A stretch of 5,454 nt of DNA from an uncultured Clostridia bacterium (GCA_946040935.1 CAMGCN010000089.1:1-5454), one strand, 5' to 3'. Counted from the first letter of the stretch, positions 1 through 4,905 are shown. A program made the numbers and translations. Notes: generated by a model not told the origin, from the letters alone.

Positions 1-25
1 AGCGTCAGATGTGTATAAGAGACAG
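1..25 (+). other. Sequencing adapter (Tn5/Nextera read-1 side), not genomic
   Basis: Bases 7-25 are exactly the 19-bp Tn5 mosaic end used in Nextera libraries, and 1-6 (AGCGTC) is the tail of the read-1 adapter. Native sequence starts at about 26. An open frame running through the adapter would give the following gene a false N-terminus beginning MCIRDS, which is a known adapter translation artefact. The matching adapter at the other end, with index bases, shows this is library contamination rather than a transposon end. Confidence 0.97.
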
Positions 26-35
26 TCATTATATA

Positions 36-64
36 TTGCAAATATTATCATCTTATGTTATTAT
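36..64 (+). promoter_or_regulatory. Candidate sigma-A promoter of the AraC-type gene
   Basis: TTGCAA (36-41) and TATTAT (59-64) are separated by exactly 17 nt, and a TGT just before the -10 gives an extended -10. Transcription would start near A71, so the leader would be only about 10 nt and would begin at the ribosome site. If so, the in-frame ATG at 63 lies upstream of the transcript, which supports the start at 81. The region is AT-rich, so chance hexamers are possible. Confidence 0.45.
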
Positions 65-80
65 GTTTTCAGGTGATAAC

Positions 81-902
81 ATGGCAGAGTATTTTTCTTA
101 TTCGGATAAAGACATTGAGATGCACTACACGCGCGACGAAATCCCTATACCGTCTGATTTTAAGACGCACACGCACGAATCGTACGAGCTGTATTATTTT
201 GAAGAGGGCTGCGGAATTTACAGAGTCGAGGGTACTCCCTATCCGCTCGAAAAAGGCGACATCCTCATTATGCGGCCTGCAGAAACTCACTATATAGATA
301 TAACGGATAATAAACCGTACACGCGCCTTTCTGTGCATTTCAAAACCGAGCTTTTAGACGGTATAGATCCAAGCGGCAGGCTGTTAGCTCCCTTTAACAA
401 CCGTAAGCTCGGTACTTTTAACCGTTACCGCGCGGAAAATTTCAAAAGCGACGCATACAGCGTTTTTATAAAAAATATTACTGCAAACAGCCCTGACAGG
501 CGCATTCAGACAATCACAAATATTTTGCCGCTTTTTAACGAGATATCTATCGCTTTTGATTCGCTGACAGAAACAGAAACAAAAAATACTCTCGACAGCA
601 GAATAATAAGCTATATTAACCGACATATTTCGGAGAACATTACATTAGACGATATATGCGACAGGTATTATATAAGCAAGGCGCAGCTTTGCCGTATCTT
701 CAAGAAAGCTACGGCGTCAACCGTCGGCGAATATATAACGGTAAAAAGACTGGTTATGGCAAGACAGCTGATACTTTCGGGCACTCCGCCTACAAAGGCA
801 TATCTTCAATGCGGCTTTAAGGATTACTCGGTATTCTACCGCGCCTATAAAAAGAAGTACGGTATTCCGCCAAAGCAAACCTTTTTCAAATATATAAAAT
901 AA
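81..902 (+). CDS. AraC-family transcriptional regulator with cupin-like N-terminal domain
   Basis: This encodes a 273-residue cytoplasmic DNA-binding regulator. Residues about 28-75 look like the AraC-type cupin sensor: HTHESYELYYF at 30-40, then GIYRVEG, then the KGDILIMRPAETH strand-turn at 58-70. The C-terminal third holds two helix-turn-helix motifs, at about 189-219 (LDDICDRYYISKAQLCRIFK region) and about 240-266 (CGFKDYSVFYRAYKKKYGIPP), the usual AraC/XylS signature. The length is normal for AraC proteins with one sensor domain. I chose ATG at 81 because AGGTGA lies at 71-76 with a 4-nt gap and because upstream codons run into adapter; the ATG at 63 is the alternative. The ligand is unknown, although this architecture often senses sugars or other small molecules. 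It faces the RDD gene tail to tail, and no neighbour looks like an obvious target. Confidence 0.93.
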   Translation: MAEYFSYSDKDIEMHYTRDEIPIPSDFKTHTHESYELYYFEEGCGIYRVEGTPYPLEKGDILIMRPAETHYIDITDNKPYTRLSVHFKTELLDGIDPSGRLLAPFNNRKLGTFNRYRAENFKSDAYSVFIKNITANSPDRRIQTITNILPLFNEISIAFDSLTETETKNTLDSRIISYINRHISENITLDDICDRYYISKAQLCRIFKKATASTVGEYITVKRLVMARQLILSGTPPTKAYLQCGFKDYSVFYRAYKKKYGIPPKQTFFKYIK

Positions 903-923
903 AAGAGCAAGGCAAAGCCTTGC
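895..923 (-). terminator. Candidate intrinsic terminator of the RDD gene
   Basis: GCAAGGC (907-913) and GCCTTGC (917-923) form a perfect 7-bp stem with a 3-nt loop. Read on the minus strand it is followed by TCTTTTATTTTAT, so it suits leftward transcription from the RDD gene, about 80 nt past its stop. On the plus strand the hairpin is followed by A-rich sequence, so it is a poor terminator for the AraC gene, although its position 4 nt after that stop may still protect the mRNA end. Confidence 0.5.
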
Positions 924-1005
924 AAAAATATAACAAACAATATAAAAAGAGTCAAACCAAATACAATTAAAGCTTTTTTATATAATACCCCCCTTTTATT
1001 TTTAA

Positions 1006-1401
1006 TTATTTCTTAATAACAACCGTATTAACGATCTTGTCTCCTATTGACTCTTTAGTAGCAATCAAAACTATACCGTCAACAGGATAGATAAAAAATA
1101 ACAAATTGCGAATTATTCTTTGTTTTACAGAGGCCGGCTGATAAGTATTTTTATCTATAACATATAATCCGAAAATCCTTTTTCCAACACTCCTGTCATG
1201 AAAGATCACATCTCTAAACACAAAAGTAATCGGATAAAGAAATACTAACAGCATGAAAATCAATATGTATCCAATATTATGAATTGAAGGTCGGTTGAAA
1301 ACATCCATAAATATGGCTGTGTATACCAAATATGGAATGCCCAATAAAACCCAATCTACAATCCAAGCAATAATTCTTCGAAAACGCACATTGTTATTCA
1401 T
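1006..1401 (-). CDS. RDD-family small integral membrane protein
   Basis: This encodes 131 residues and is probably a complete minimal RDD-domain protein of the cytoplasmic membrane. Three hydrophobic helices are visible at about 10-32, 43-66 and 97-116. Family features are the charged start of helix 1 (RFRRIIAWIVDW, with Arg9 and Asp16), the loop DRSVGKRIFGLYVID at 69-83, and the tail KESIGDKIVNTVVI at 116-129. RDD proteins are mostly uncharacterised; some have been linked to ion transport or stress, so I give no specific role. The start is clear: AAGGAG sits 8 nt upstream of the ATG (1410-1415), and a consensus promoter lies directly before it. It is a single-gene unit, convergent with the AraC gene. 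By eye it is clearly more AT-rich than the operon at 2222-4793, which may point to a different history. Confidence 0.88.
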   Translation of the reverse strand: MNNNVRFRRIIAWIVDWVLLGIPYLVYTAIFMDVFNRPSIHNIGYILIFMLLVFLYPITFVFRDVIFHDRSVGKRIFGLYVIDKNTYQPASVKQRIIRNLLFFIYPVDGIVLIATKESIGDKIVNTVVIKK

Positions 1402-1421
1402 ATAATTAACTCCTTGAGTGT

Positions 1422-1450
1422 ATTATATCATACACTTGCATGAAGTGCAA
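1422..1450 (-). promoter_or_regulatory. Sigma-A promoter of the RDD gene
   Basis: On the minus strand TTGCAC (1445-1450) and TATAAT (1422-1427) are separated by exactly 17 nt. Transcription would start near 1415, right at the AAGGAG ribosome site (1410-1415), leaving a leader of only about 15 nt. The -35 hexamer is one arm of the first hairpin of the repeat array (1436-1450), so the array and this promoter physically overlap. Confidence 0.8.
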
Positions 1451-1650
1451 CAAAAGTTGGGCGTAGCCCACATCATTTACACCGGAAGGTGTAACATCGT
1501 TTGTACGAAGCACAACACTGTTTGCCGCAAGGCAACCTCGTTTTGTGTCCGCCAAGCAGAAAATGATGTTCGAGCTAACACCCGAAACGATGTTGACCGC
1601 AAGCGGTCAAATTGTGTTGTGTCCTTGCGGACACAAACACAAAAAGATGT
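1436..1650. repeat. Array of about nine short hairpins joined by 6-nt CATCRT-like spacers, with a polarity flip midway
   Basis: Units have the form TT-stem, short loop, stem-AA, then a 6-nt spacer. Stems are at 1436-1450 (TTGCAT/GTGCAA, one G-U), 1458-1470 (TGGGC/GCCCA), 1477-1494 (TTACACC/GGTGTAA, loop GGAA), 1501-1515 (TTGTAC/GCACAA, one mismatch), 1522-1535 (TTGCC/GGCAA, loop GCAA), an imperfect one at 1541-1563, 1569-1586 (TTCGAG/CCCGAA, pairs fully with G-U on the minus strand), 1593-1610 (TTGACCGC/GCGGTCAA) and 1617-1636 (TTGTGTCC/GGACACAA, loop GCAA on the minus strand). Spacers on the plus strand are CATCAT (1471), CATCGT (1495), CACTGT (1516) and CCTCGT (1536). After the imperfect unit they read as reverse complements: ATGATG (1563), ACGATG (1587) and ATTGTG (1611). 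Open frames across it translate to repetitive, family-less peptide, so I treat it as non-coding. Function is unknown. Confidence 0.8.
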
Positions 1651-1719
1651 CACCGCAACAATCTGATATGGATTTGAACCGACATATTTTTTAACTGCTT
1701 TGAGCAAAGAATTGGTGCT
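1651..1719. other. Short gene-free spacer between array and heptad element
   Basis: No gene is supported. It contains a tRNA T-loop-like stretch (GGTTCAAATCC on the minus strand, 1669-1679) without a pairing T-stem or any other tRNA arm, and a 5-bp inverted repeat CTTTG/CAAAG at 1698-1709. Both could be chance or decayed remnants. Confidence 0.5.
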
Positions 1720-1894
1720 TTCACTTTTTCACTTTTCACTATTACTTATTACTTGCCAAAAATCCCGAATATATGGGCGATGGGATAGTGAAGAGTGAAG
1801 AGTGAAGAATGAAGAATGAAGAGTGAAGAAGTAATAAGTAATAAGTAATAAGTAATAAGTAAAAATCCCTCAGACTATCGTCTGAGGGATTTTT
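1720..1894. repeat. Heptad-repeat composite element, copy A, ending in a terminator hairpin
   Basis: The left part (1720-1755) carries TTCACT and ATTACTT units; on its minus strand it reads AAGTAAT twice, then AGTGAAA-type units. Next comes AAAAATCCC (1758-1766), identical to the first nine bases of the hairpin at 1861. A short spacer leads to an uninterrupted tract of eleven 7-mers in one phase (1787-1863): six AGTGAAG/AATGAAG units, four AAGTAAT units and one AAGTAAA. The tract runs into the terminator stem at 1861-1894. The same arrangement recurs at 1991-2107 with a different terminator stem, so it is a real repeat family, probably multi-copy in this genome. No protein or transposase is encoded. 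Function is unknown. Confidence 0.85.
1861..1894. terminator. Strong hairpin terminator, usable from both strands
   Basis: Fifteen bases (1861-1875) pair perfectly with 1880-1894 around the 4-nt loop TATC. Because the stem begins with A5 and ends with T5, it works as an intrinsic terminator in either direction. No gene ends nearby on either strand, so its role here is unclear. It may block readthrough from the tRNA side, or be a component of heptad element A. Confidence 0.8.
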
Positions 1895-1990
1895 GTCTCT
1901 CCTGTTCAAAAAAGAACCGCCATCAAATCTACTAATTAAGGCACAAAATACCTTGAATTTCTTAACATTTATATTTTACTGAATTATACA
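1895..1990. other. Gene-free AT-rich spacer
   Basis: This lies between the two heptad elements. I see no open frame with family features, no convincing promoter pair and no strong hairpin; a weak 4-bp AAGG/CCTT inverted repeat is present near 1938. Together with the flanking repeats it makes up the gene-free stretch from 1451 to 2106. Confidence 0.5.
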
Positions 1991-2107
1991 CTTCTTCACT
2001 ATTCACTATTACCTATTACTTCCAAAGCCCCAAAGGCAAGTTTAGTGAAGAGTGAAAAGTGAATAGTTAAAAAGTAAAGCCCCAAAGACTTACGCCTTTG
2101 GGGCTTT
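1991..2107. repeat. Heptad-repeat composite element, copy B, merged with the tRNA-Val terminator
   Basis: This is a shorter, diverged version of the element at 1720-1894. The left part (1991-2021) reads on its minus strand as AAGTAAT, AGGTAAT, AGTGAAT, AGTGAAG. Next is CCAAAGCCCCAAAGGC (2022-2037), a copy of the terminator arm. After a 6-nt spacer come five in-phase 7-mers (2044-2078): AGTGAAG, AGTGAAA, AGTGAAT, AGTTAAA, AAGTAAA. These run into the terminator stem at 2076. The left parts of the two copies align over roughly 28 nt with few mismatches. The shared order of parts, with different stem sequences, is what identifies the family. Confidence 0.82.
2076..2107 (-). terminator. Intrinsic terminator of tRNA-Val
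   Basis: Twelve bases (2096-2107 and 2076-2087) pair perfectly around an 8-nt loop, followed on the minus strand by ACTTTTTAACT. The stem's first base is the A of the tRNA CCA end, so termination begins with no spacer after the tRNA. The upstream arm can instead pair over 16 bp with 2022-2037. This is also the first good terminator downstream of the esterase operon. Confidence 0.85.
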
Positions 2108-2183
2108 GGTAGAGACAGTAGGGCTCGAACCTACGACCTCACGGATGTGAACCGTGCGCTCTGACCAACTGAGCTATGCCTCC
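2107..2183 (-). tRNA. tRNA-Val (anticodon CAC)
   Basis: This is a full 77-nt cloverleaf including encoded CCA. On the minus strand the acceptor GGAGGCA pairs with TGTCTCT; the D-stem is GCTC/GAGC, the anticodon stem CACGG/CCGTG around loop TTCACAT, the variable loop AGGTC, and the T-stem GTAGG/CCTAC with loop TTCGAGC. Loop position gives anticodon CAC, reading the valine codon GUG, and A35, C36 and A73 fit known valine identity elements. Two acceptor pairs are wobbles: G1-U72 at the very end and G5-U68. It has its own promoter and terminator but lies on the same strand directly after the esterase, so operon readthrough could also supply it. Confidence 0.95.
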
Positions 2184-2196
2184 GCTTATGCAAAGC

Positions 2197-2225
2197 AGTA
2201 TATCACAGCTTTGCAAAAAATTCAA
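2197..2225 (-). promoter_or_regulatory. Promoter of tRNA-Val, overlapping the esterase stop codon
   Basis: On the minus strand TTGAAT (2220-2225) and TATACT (2197-2202) are 17 nt apart, with a 13-nt gap from the -10 to the mature tRNA start. The esterase stop codon (2222-2224) falls inside the -35. A 7-bp inverted repeat, GCAAAGC (2190-2196) and GCTTTGC (2208-2214), brackets the -10. It lacks a following T-run on the minus strand, so it is not an obvious esterase terminator. Confidence 0.65.
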
Positions 2226-2998
2226 GTATTGTTTTTTCTGTTTTCGGCCATTCGGCGTATTGCACGCTCAAGCTGTTCGTCCCAATATTTCCACGAGTGA
2301 TTTCCGTGAGAGGTTTCGTATGTAATCGGAAATTTATTTTGGGTAAGATATGCGGCGAGTTTATCGTTACTCCTGCAGAGAGAGTCCTCTGTGCCGCACC
2401 ACATATAAATATGCGGCGATTTTTCCGGTCCGCATTTGTCTGCAAGGGCAAAAAGATCATCGCACGAGCCCTCGAGGCTGTTTACATCCTCAAAAATATA
2501 ATTCCAAAACTCGCCGTTTCGTATCATTTCGGCTTTGACGCAGCTGACAATATCCGCAACCGACGAGAACGCCGCAACCGAAGAAAACTTCTCGGGCATA
2601 GAAAGAGCGAGCTTGAGCGCTCCGTAGCCTCCCATCGAAAGTCCTGCGACAAATGTATCCTCCCGCTTTGTCGAAATACACGCAAAGTTCCTTTCACAAA
2701 AGGCGGGAATCTCTTTAGCAACCAAAGTATAGTAGTTTCTATTCGCTTTCTTATTATCGGAATAAAAATTTATGCCGCCGTCGGGCATAACTACCGCTAT
2801 CCCGTTTTCCCTTGCATATCTTTCGACAGATGTAAGCCTTTGCCAGCAGGTATAGTCGTCCGACAGACCGTGAAGCAAGTACAGAACAGGATATTTAACC
2901 TCTCCCCCATTAAGGTAGCTTTCGTCGGGCAAAATCACATTCAAGCCGACGCTTTGCTGTAATGCTTGTGATATAAAATGTATTTCCATAAAAGCCAT
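2222..2998 (-). CDS. Alpha/beta-hydrolase serine esterase, esterase D / acetylesterase-like
   Basis: This encodes a 258-residue cytoplasmic carboxylesterase of the putative-esterase (esterase D/FrmB-like) family, close in style to small tributyrin or acetyl esterases. It has no signal peptide. Visible features are the oxyanion-region YLLHGLSDD at 40-48, the nucleophile elbow GLSMGG with Ser121, acid Asp205 in WCGTEDS, and base His234 in the SHGNHSWKYWDEQL tail. The length is normal for the family. The first ATG is chosen because AGGAG (3007-3011) lies 8 nt upstream; a second ATG three codons later is too far from it. That ribosome site lies within the end of trmO, and only 3 nt separate the two genes, so they are cotranscribed. 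The natural substrate is unknown; short-chain acyl esters such as deacetylation of sugars are plausible. S-formylglutathione hydrolysis is less likely without a formaldehyde dehydrogenase nearby. Confidence 0.93.
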   Translation of the reverse strand: MAFMEIHFISQALQQSVGLNVILPDESYLNGGEVKYPVLYLLHGLSDDYTCWQRLTSVERYARENGIAVVMPDGGINFYSDNKKANRNYYTLVAKEIPAFCERNFACISTKREDTFVAGLSMGGYGALKLALSMPEKFSSVAAFSSVADIVSCVKAEMIRNGEFWNYIFEDVNSLEGSCDDLFALADKCGPEKSPHIYMWCGTEDSLCRSNDKLAAYLTQNKFPITYETSHGNHSWKYWDEQLERAIRRMAENRKNNT

Positions 2999-3001
2999 GG
3001 T

Positions 3002-3670
3002 TTATTCTCCTTTTATCTCTTTTACAGTCAGCGTGTCACCGTCCACGGTAAAACGAATATCAAAGTCATATATACTGACACCGTAAATTCTCTGCGGATC
3101 GTCCTGATATGACGGCCGCGGGTCGAGGGACAGTATATCGCATACGTTCTCTTTCATTTCTTTTTGGAGAAAATTTTCCGCCTCGGGTAAAAAGACTATA
3201 TTCAGCCTGTGGGCGAGCGCGTCATCGGCAAAGCTACCTTGCGCGTCGGGATGCGAGTCGGTATATGAGAGGTAGGGTTTTATGTCGTAAACGGGCGTGC
3301 CGTCCGCCATGTCGACGCCCTCAACGAGCAATACCGTCCCCTCGTGTGTGTTTTCCACACCTGTCAGCCTGACCGATGAAAGACCGAGGGAATTCGGACG
3401 GTAGGGGGAACGTGTGGCGAAAACGCCGACTCGCTTGTTTCCGCCGAGACGAGGCGGACGGACGGTCAGCGAGTGCTTTTCTTCGGATTGTGAAAAGCCC
3501 CATATAATCCACAGATGTGAAAATCCCTCTATACCGCGCAGAGCCTCTTTCGCGCGGTATTTTTCGCAAAACACTATCCGTCCGGGTATATCCGCCATAC
3601 CGCTTTGTCTGGGTATTCCGAACTTATCGTTAAAGGGCGTGCGTATATGCGCTATCTCCTTTATTTCCAT
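3002..3670 (-). CDS. trmO: tRNA (adenine37-N6)-methyltransferase, TrmO/TsaA (YaeB-like)
   Basis: This encodes 222 residues, near the roughly 235 of the E. coli enzyme. TrmO uses S-adenosylmethionine to methylate N6 of t6A37, giving m6t6A in ACY-reading tRNA-Thr. Family motifs in order are TPFNDKFGIPRQSG at 11-24, GFSHLWIIWGF at 49-59, the signature RPPRLGGN at 71-78, VGVFATRSPYRPNSLGLSSV at 81-100, DMADGTPVYDIKPYLSYTDS at 120-139, and the C-terminal DPRPSYQDDP at 183-192. The start codon lies 4 nt after the phosphoesterase stop. No Shine-Dalgarno is visible before it (sequence TTCAGATAAACCG), so translation probably depends on coupling to the upstream gene. The nearby tRNA is valine with anticodon CAC, not a t6A substrate, so the proximity is not functional evidence. 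Confidence 0.95.
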   Translation of the reverse strand: MEIKEIAHIRTPFNDKFGIPRQSGMADIPGRIVFCEKYRAKEALRGIEGFSHLWIIWGFSQSEEKHSLTVRPPRLGGNKRVGVFATRSPYRPNSLGLSSVRLTGVENTHEGTVLLVEGVDMADGTPVYDIKPYLSYTDSHPDAQGSFADDALAHRLNIVFLPEAENFLQKEMKENVCDILSLDPRPSYQDDPQRIYGVSIYDFDIRFTVDGDTLTVKEIKGE

Positions 3671-3674
3671 CGGT

Positions 3675-4793
3675 TTATCTGAATTTTACCGTATGTTCAC
3701 CGAGAACTTCTTCATTTGAATTAAAAACGACTTTTGCGTCCTTATCGTTGAGAGTAACGCCCATACCCGTGTAAACCGCGGTGCCGTCATCGTTTATCTT
3801 TACATTAGAGCCTATGAGAGTGATACAAGGCTGGCCTTTTTGGTCGTAAGGTCCGCCGTCCTCGCTTATGCTCAAACAGTGCAGGTGACCGCAGAGCATG
3901 AGGTCGGGATGTATATTTTCCTTTAACAGCTTACACCATTCGGCAAAAAGCGGCTGCTCAATGTCAAAGGGAGGACGGATAGTGTGAGCAAAGGGGTTGT
4001 GGGAAATGACGAGACGGTATTTTACATCGGGCGCCTCGTATTCATCCTTTGCGTTTTCTATAACTTCTTTTATAAACTCGGTTTCTTCAAGCCGGAACTG
4101 ATGGCAGCAGATAGTATGACCGTAATCATTGTTTGCGTCCGGCTTATCCTCGCCGCAGTCTATGAGAATGCCCCATATACATCCGACGCGGAATGTATAG
4201 TATGATTTACCGTTGTAATTAGGCATGAATGACGCGAGTCTTTCAGCGCAGATTCCTCGCAGGTCGTGATTTCCGCGCGACATAACGCAGGGCACATGGC
4301 CTTCGCCTATTCCCGAAGCAATCTTGAAAATTGCCTCGATGACCTCGACGCTCGAGGAAGAGTCCATAACGTCGCCGTTAAGCAGGATGAGGTCAACGTC
4401 TTCGCCGTAGTATCGTCCTGCTTTTACCGACTCGTCGATTACGCCGTGAGCGTCCGCCACCTGATATATATTGATTTTTTCGGTTTTTTCAAGCGGCTTG
4501 AAAGAGTATGTTATCTCCACCGCCTCTTCCGTAACGGGAAAATACGGTTTGCGGTCCACCATTTTGCGCGCGACGAGCGTGTAGCTCTTTGCCTCGTCAA
4601 GTACCTTTTGAGGCACCGTTATTCTCTGAACCTCGCTCGAAGAGATACGAATGCCGTTAGAATGGTTAAAAAATTCTCTGTCTCCGATTTTTGCCGACAA
4701 AAGCATATCGAAATTTACCGGGACGAGAATCTGATAATCTTTCCCTACCGCACAGACTGACGGGTGACATACAAAACCCTCATAAAGCTTCAT
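3675..4793 (-). CDS. Calcineurin-like metallophosphoesterase with N-terminal beta domain
   Basis: This encodes 372 residues, predicted cytoplasmic with no signal peptide. The dinuclear metal site is complete: Asp114 and His116 (VADAHG), Asp141 (LLNGDVMD), Asn175 and His176 (SRGNHD), His265 (VISHNPF), and His303 with His305 (CGHLHC). Residues about 1-100 are strand-rich and may form an immunoglobulin/fibronectin-like domain, as in some purple-acid-phosphatase-like proteins. A short C-terminal strand region (about 320-372) follows the GHLH motif. The substrate cannot be told from the sequence; phosphodiesters, nucleotides or phosphoproteins are all possible. The start is firm: AAGGAG at 4801-4806 lies 7 nt from the ATG. 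It is the first gene of the three-gene operon, and its stop is 4 nt before trmO. Confidence 0.93.
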   Translation of the reverse strand: MKLYEGFVCHPSVCAVGKDYQILVPVNFDMLLSAKIGDREFFNHSNGIRISSSEVQRITVPQKVLDEAKSYTLVARKMVDRKPYFPVTEEAVEITYSFKPLEKTEKINIYQVADAHGVIDESVKAGRYYGEDVDLILLNGDVMDSSSSVEVIEAIFKIASGIGEGHVPCVMSRGNHDLRGICAERLASFMPNYNGKSYYTFRVGCIWGILIDCGEDKPDANNDYGHTICCHQFRLEETEFIKEVIENAKDEYEAPDVKYRLVISHNPFAHTIRPPFDIEQPLFAEWCKLLKENIHPDLMLCGHLHCLSISEDGGPYDQKGQPCITLIGSNVKINDDGTAVYTGMGVTLNDKDAKVVFNSNEEVLGEHTVKFR

Positions 4794-4834
4794 AATAAAA
4801 CTCCTTATAAAACACCTTATATTTTTATGCTGTT

Positions 4835-4863
4835 ATTATAGCAAATACATAGGCAAAAGTCAA
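4835..4863 (-). promoter_or_regulatory. Strong sigma-A promoter of the phosphoesterase-trmO-esterase operon
   Basis: On the minus strand TTGACT (4858-4863) and TATAAT (4835-4840) are separated by exactly 17 nt, and TGC before the -10 makes an extended -10. Transcription would start near 4828, giving a leader of about 35 nt with AAGGAG at 4801-4806. No riboswitch or operator-like palindrome is visible in this short leader. Confidence 0.88.
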
Positions 4864-4905
4864 TTATTACAGTAAAAATTTGGGTATAAAAAGTATATTA
4901 TAGTA

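Noticed and set aside
9..80. N-terminal extension of the AraC-type protein starting MCIRDS
   Set aside because: The first residues are translated adapter. A ribosome site at 71-76 and a candidate promoter at 36-64 point to the ATG at 81.
981..993. TATAAT followed by a six-C run on the plus strand, as a promoter or phase-variable tract
   Set aside because: There is no -35 at a suitable distance, no gene downstream on that strand, and the C-run is outside any coding sequence.
1436..1650. CRISPR array
   Set aside because: There is no constant repeat of 23 nt or more, units are about 20-24 nt including a variable stem, spacers are only 6 nt, and no cas gene is present.
1664..1690. A second tRNA gene
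   Set aside because: Only a T-loop core is recognisable; the acceptor, D and anticodon arms are absent.
1418..1707. Open frames on both strands across the hairpin array (about 82 and 76 codons)
   Set aside because: They translate to repetitive peptides with recurring NDV-like units produced by the spacers. They show no family features and coincide fully with the repeat structure.
1720..1860. Heptad element as one long perfect hairpin or an insertion sequence
   Set aside because: The two halves carry complementary heptads, but in an order that prevents full nested pairing, and no transposase frame is present.
2190..2214. Terminator for the esterase made of GCAAAGC/GCTTTGC
   Set aside because: The T-run precedes the hairpin rather than following it on the minus strand, and the repeat brackets the tRNA promoter -10. 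The first good terminator is at 2076-2107.
2297..2962. Long plus-strand open frame antisense to the esterase
   Set aside because: It has no family motifs or ribosome site and lies opposite a gene with an intact catalytic triad. Likewise the plus-strand frames opposite trmO and the phosphoesterase.
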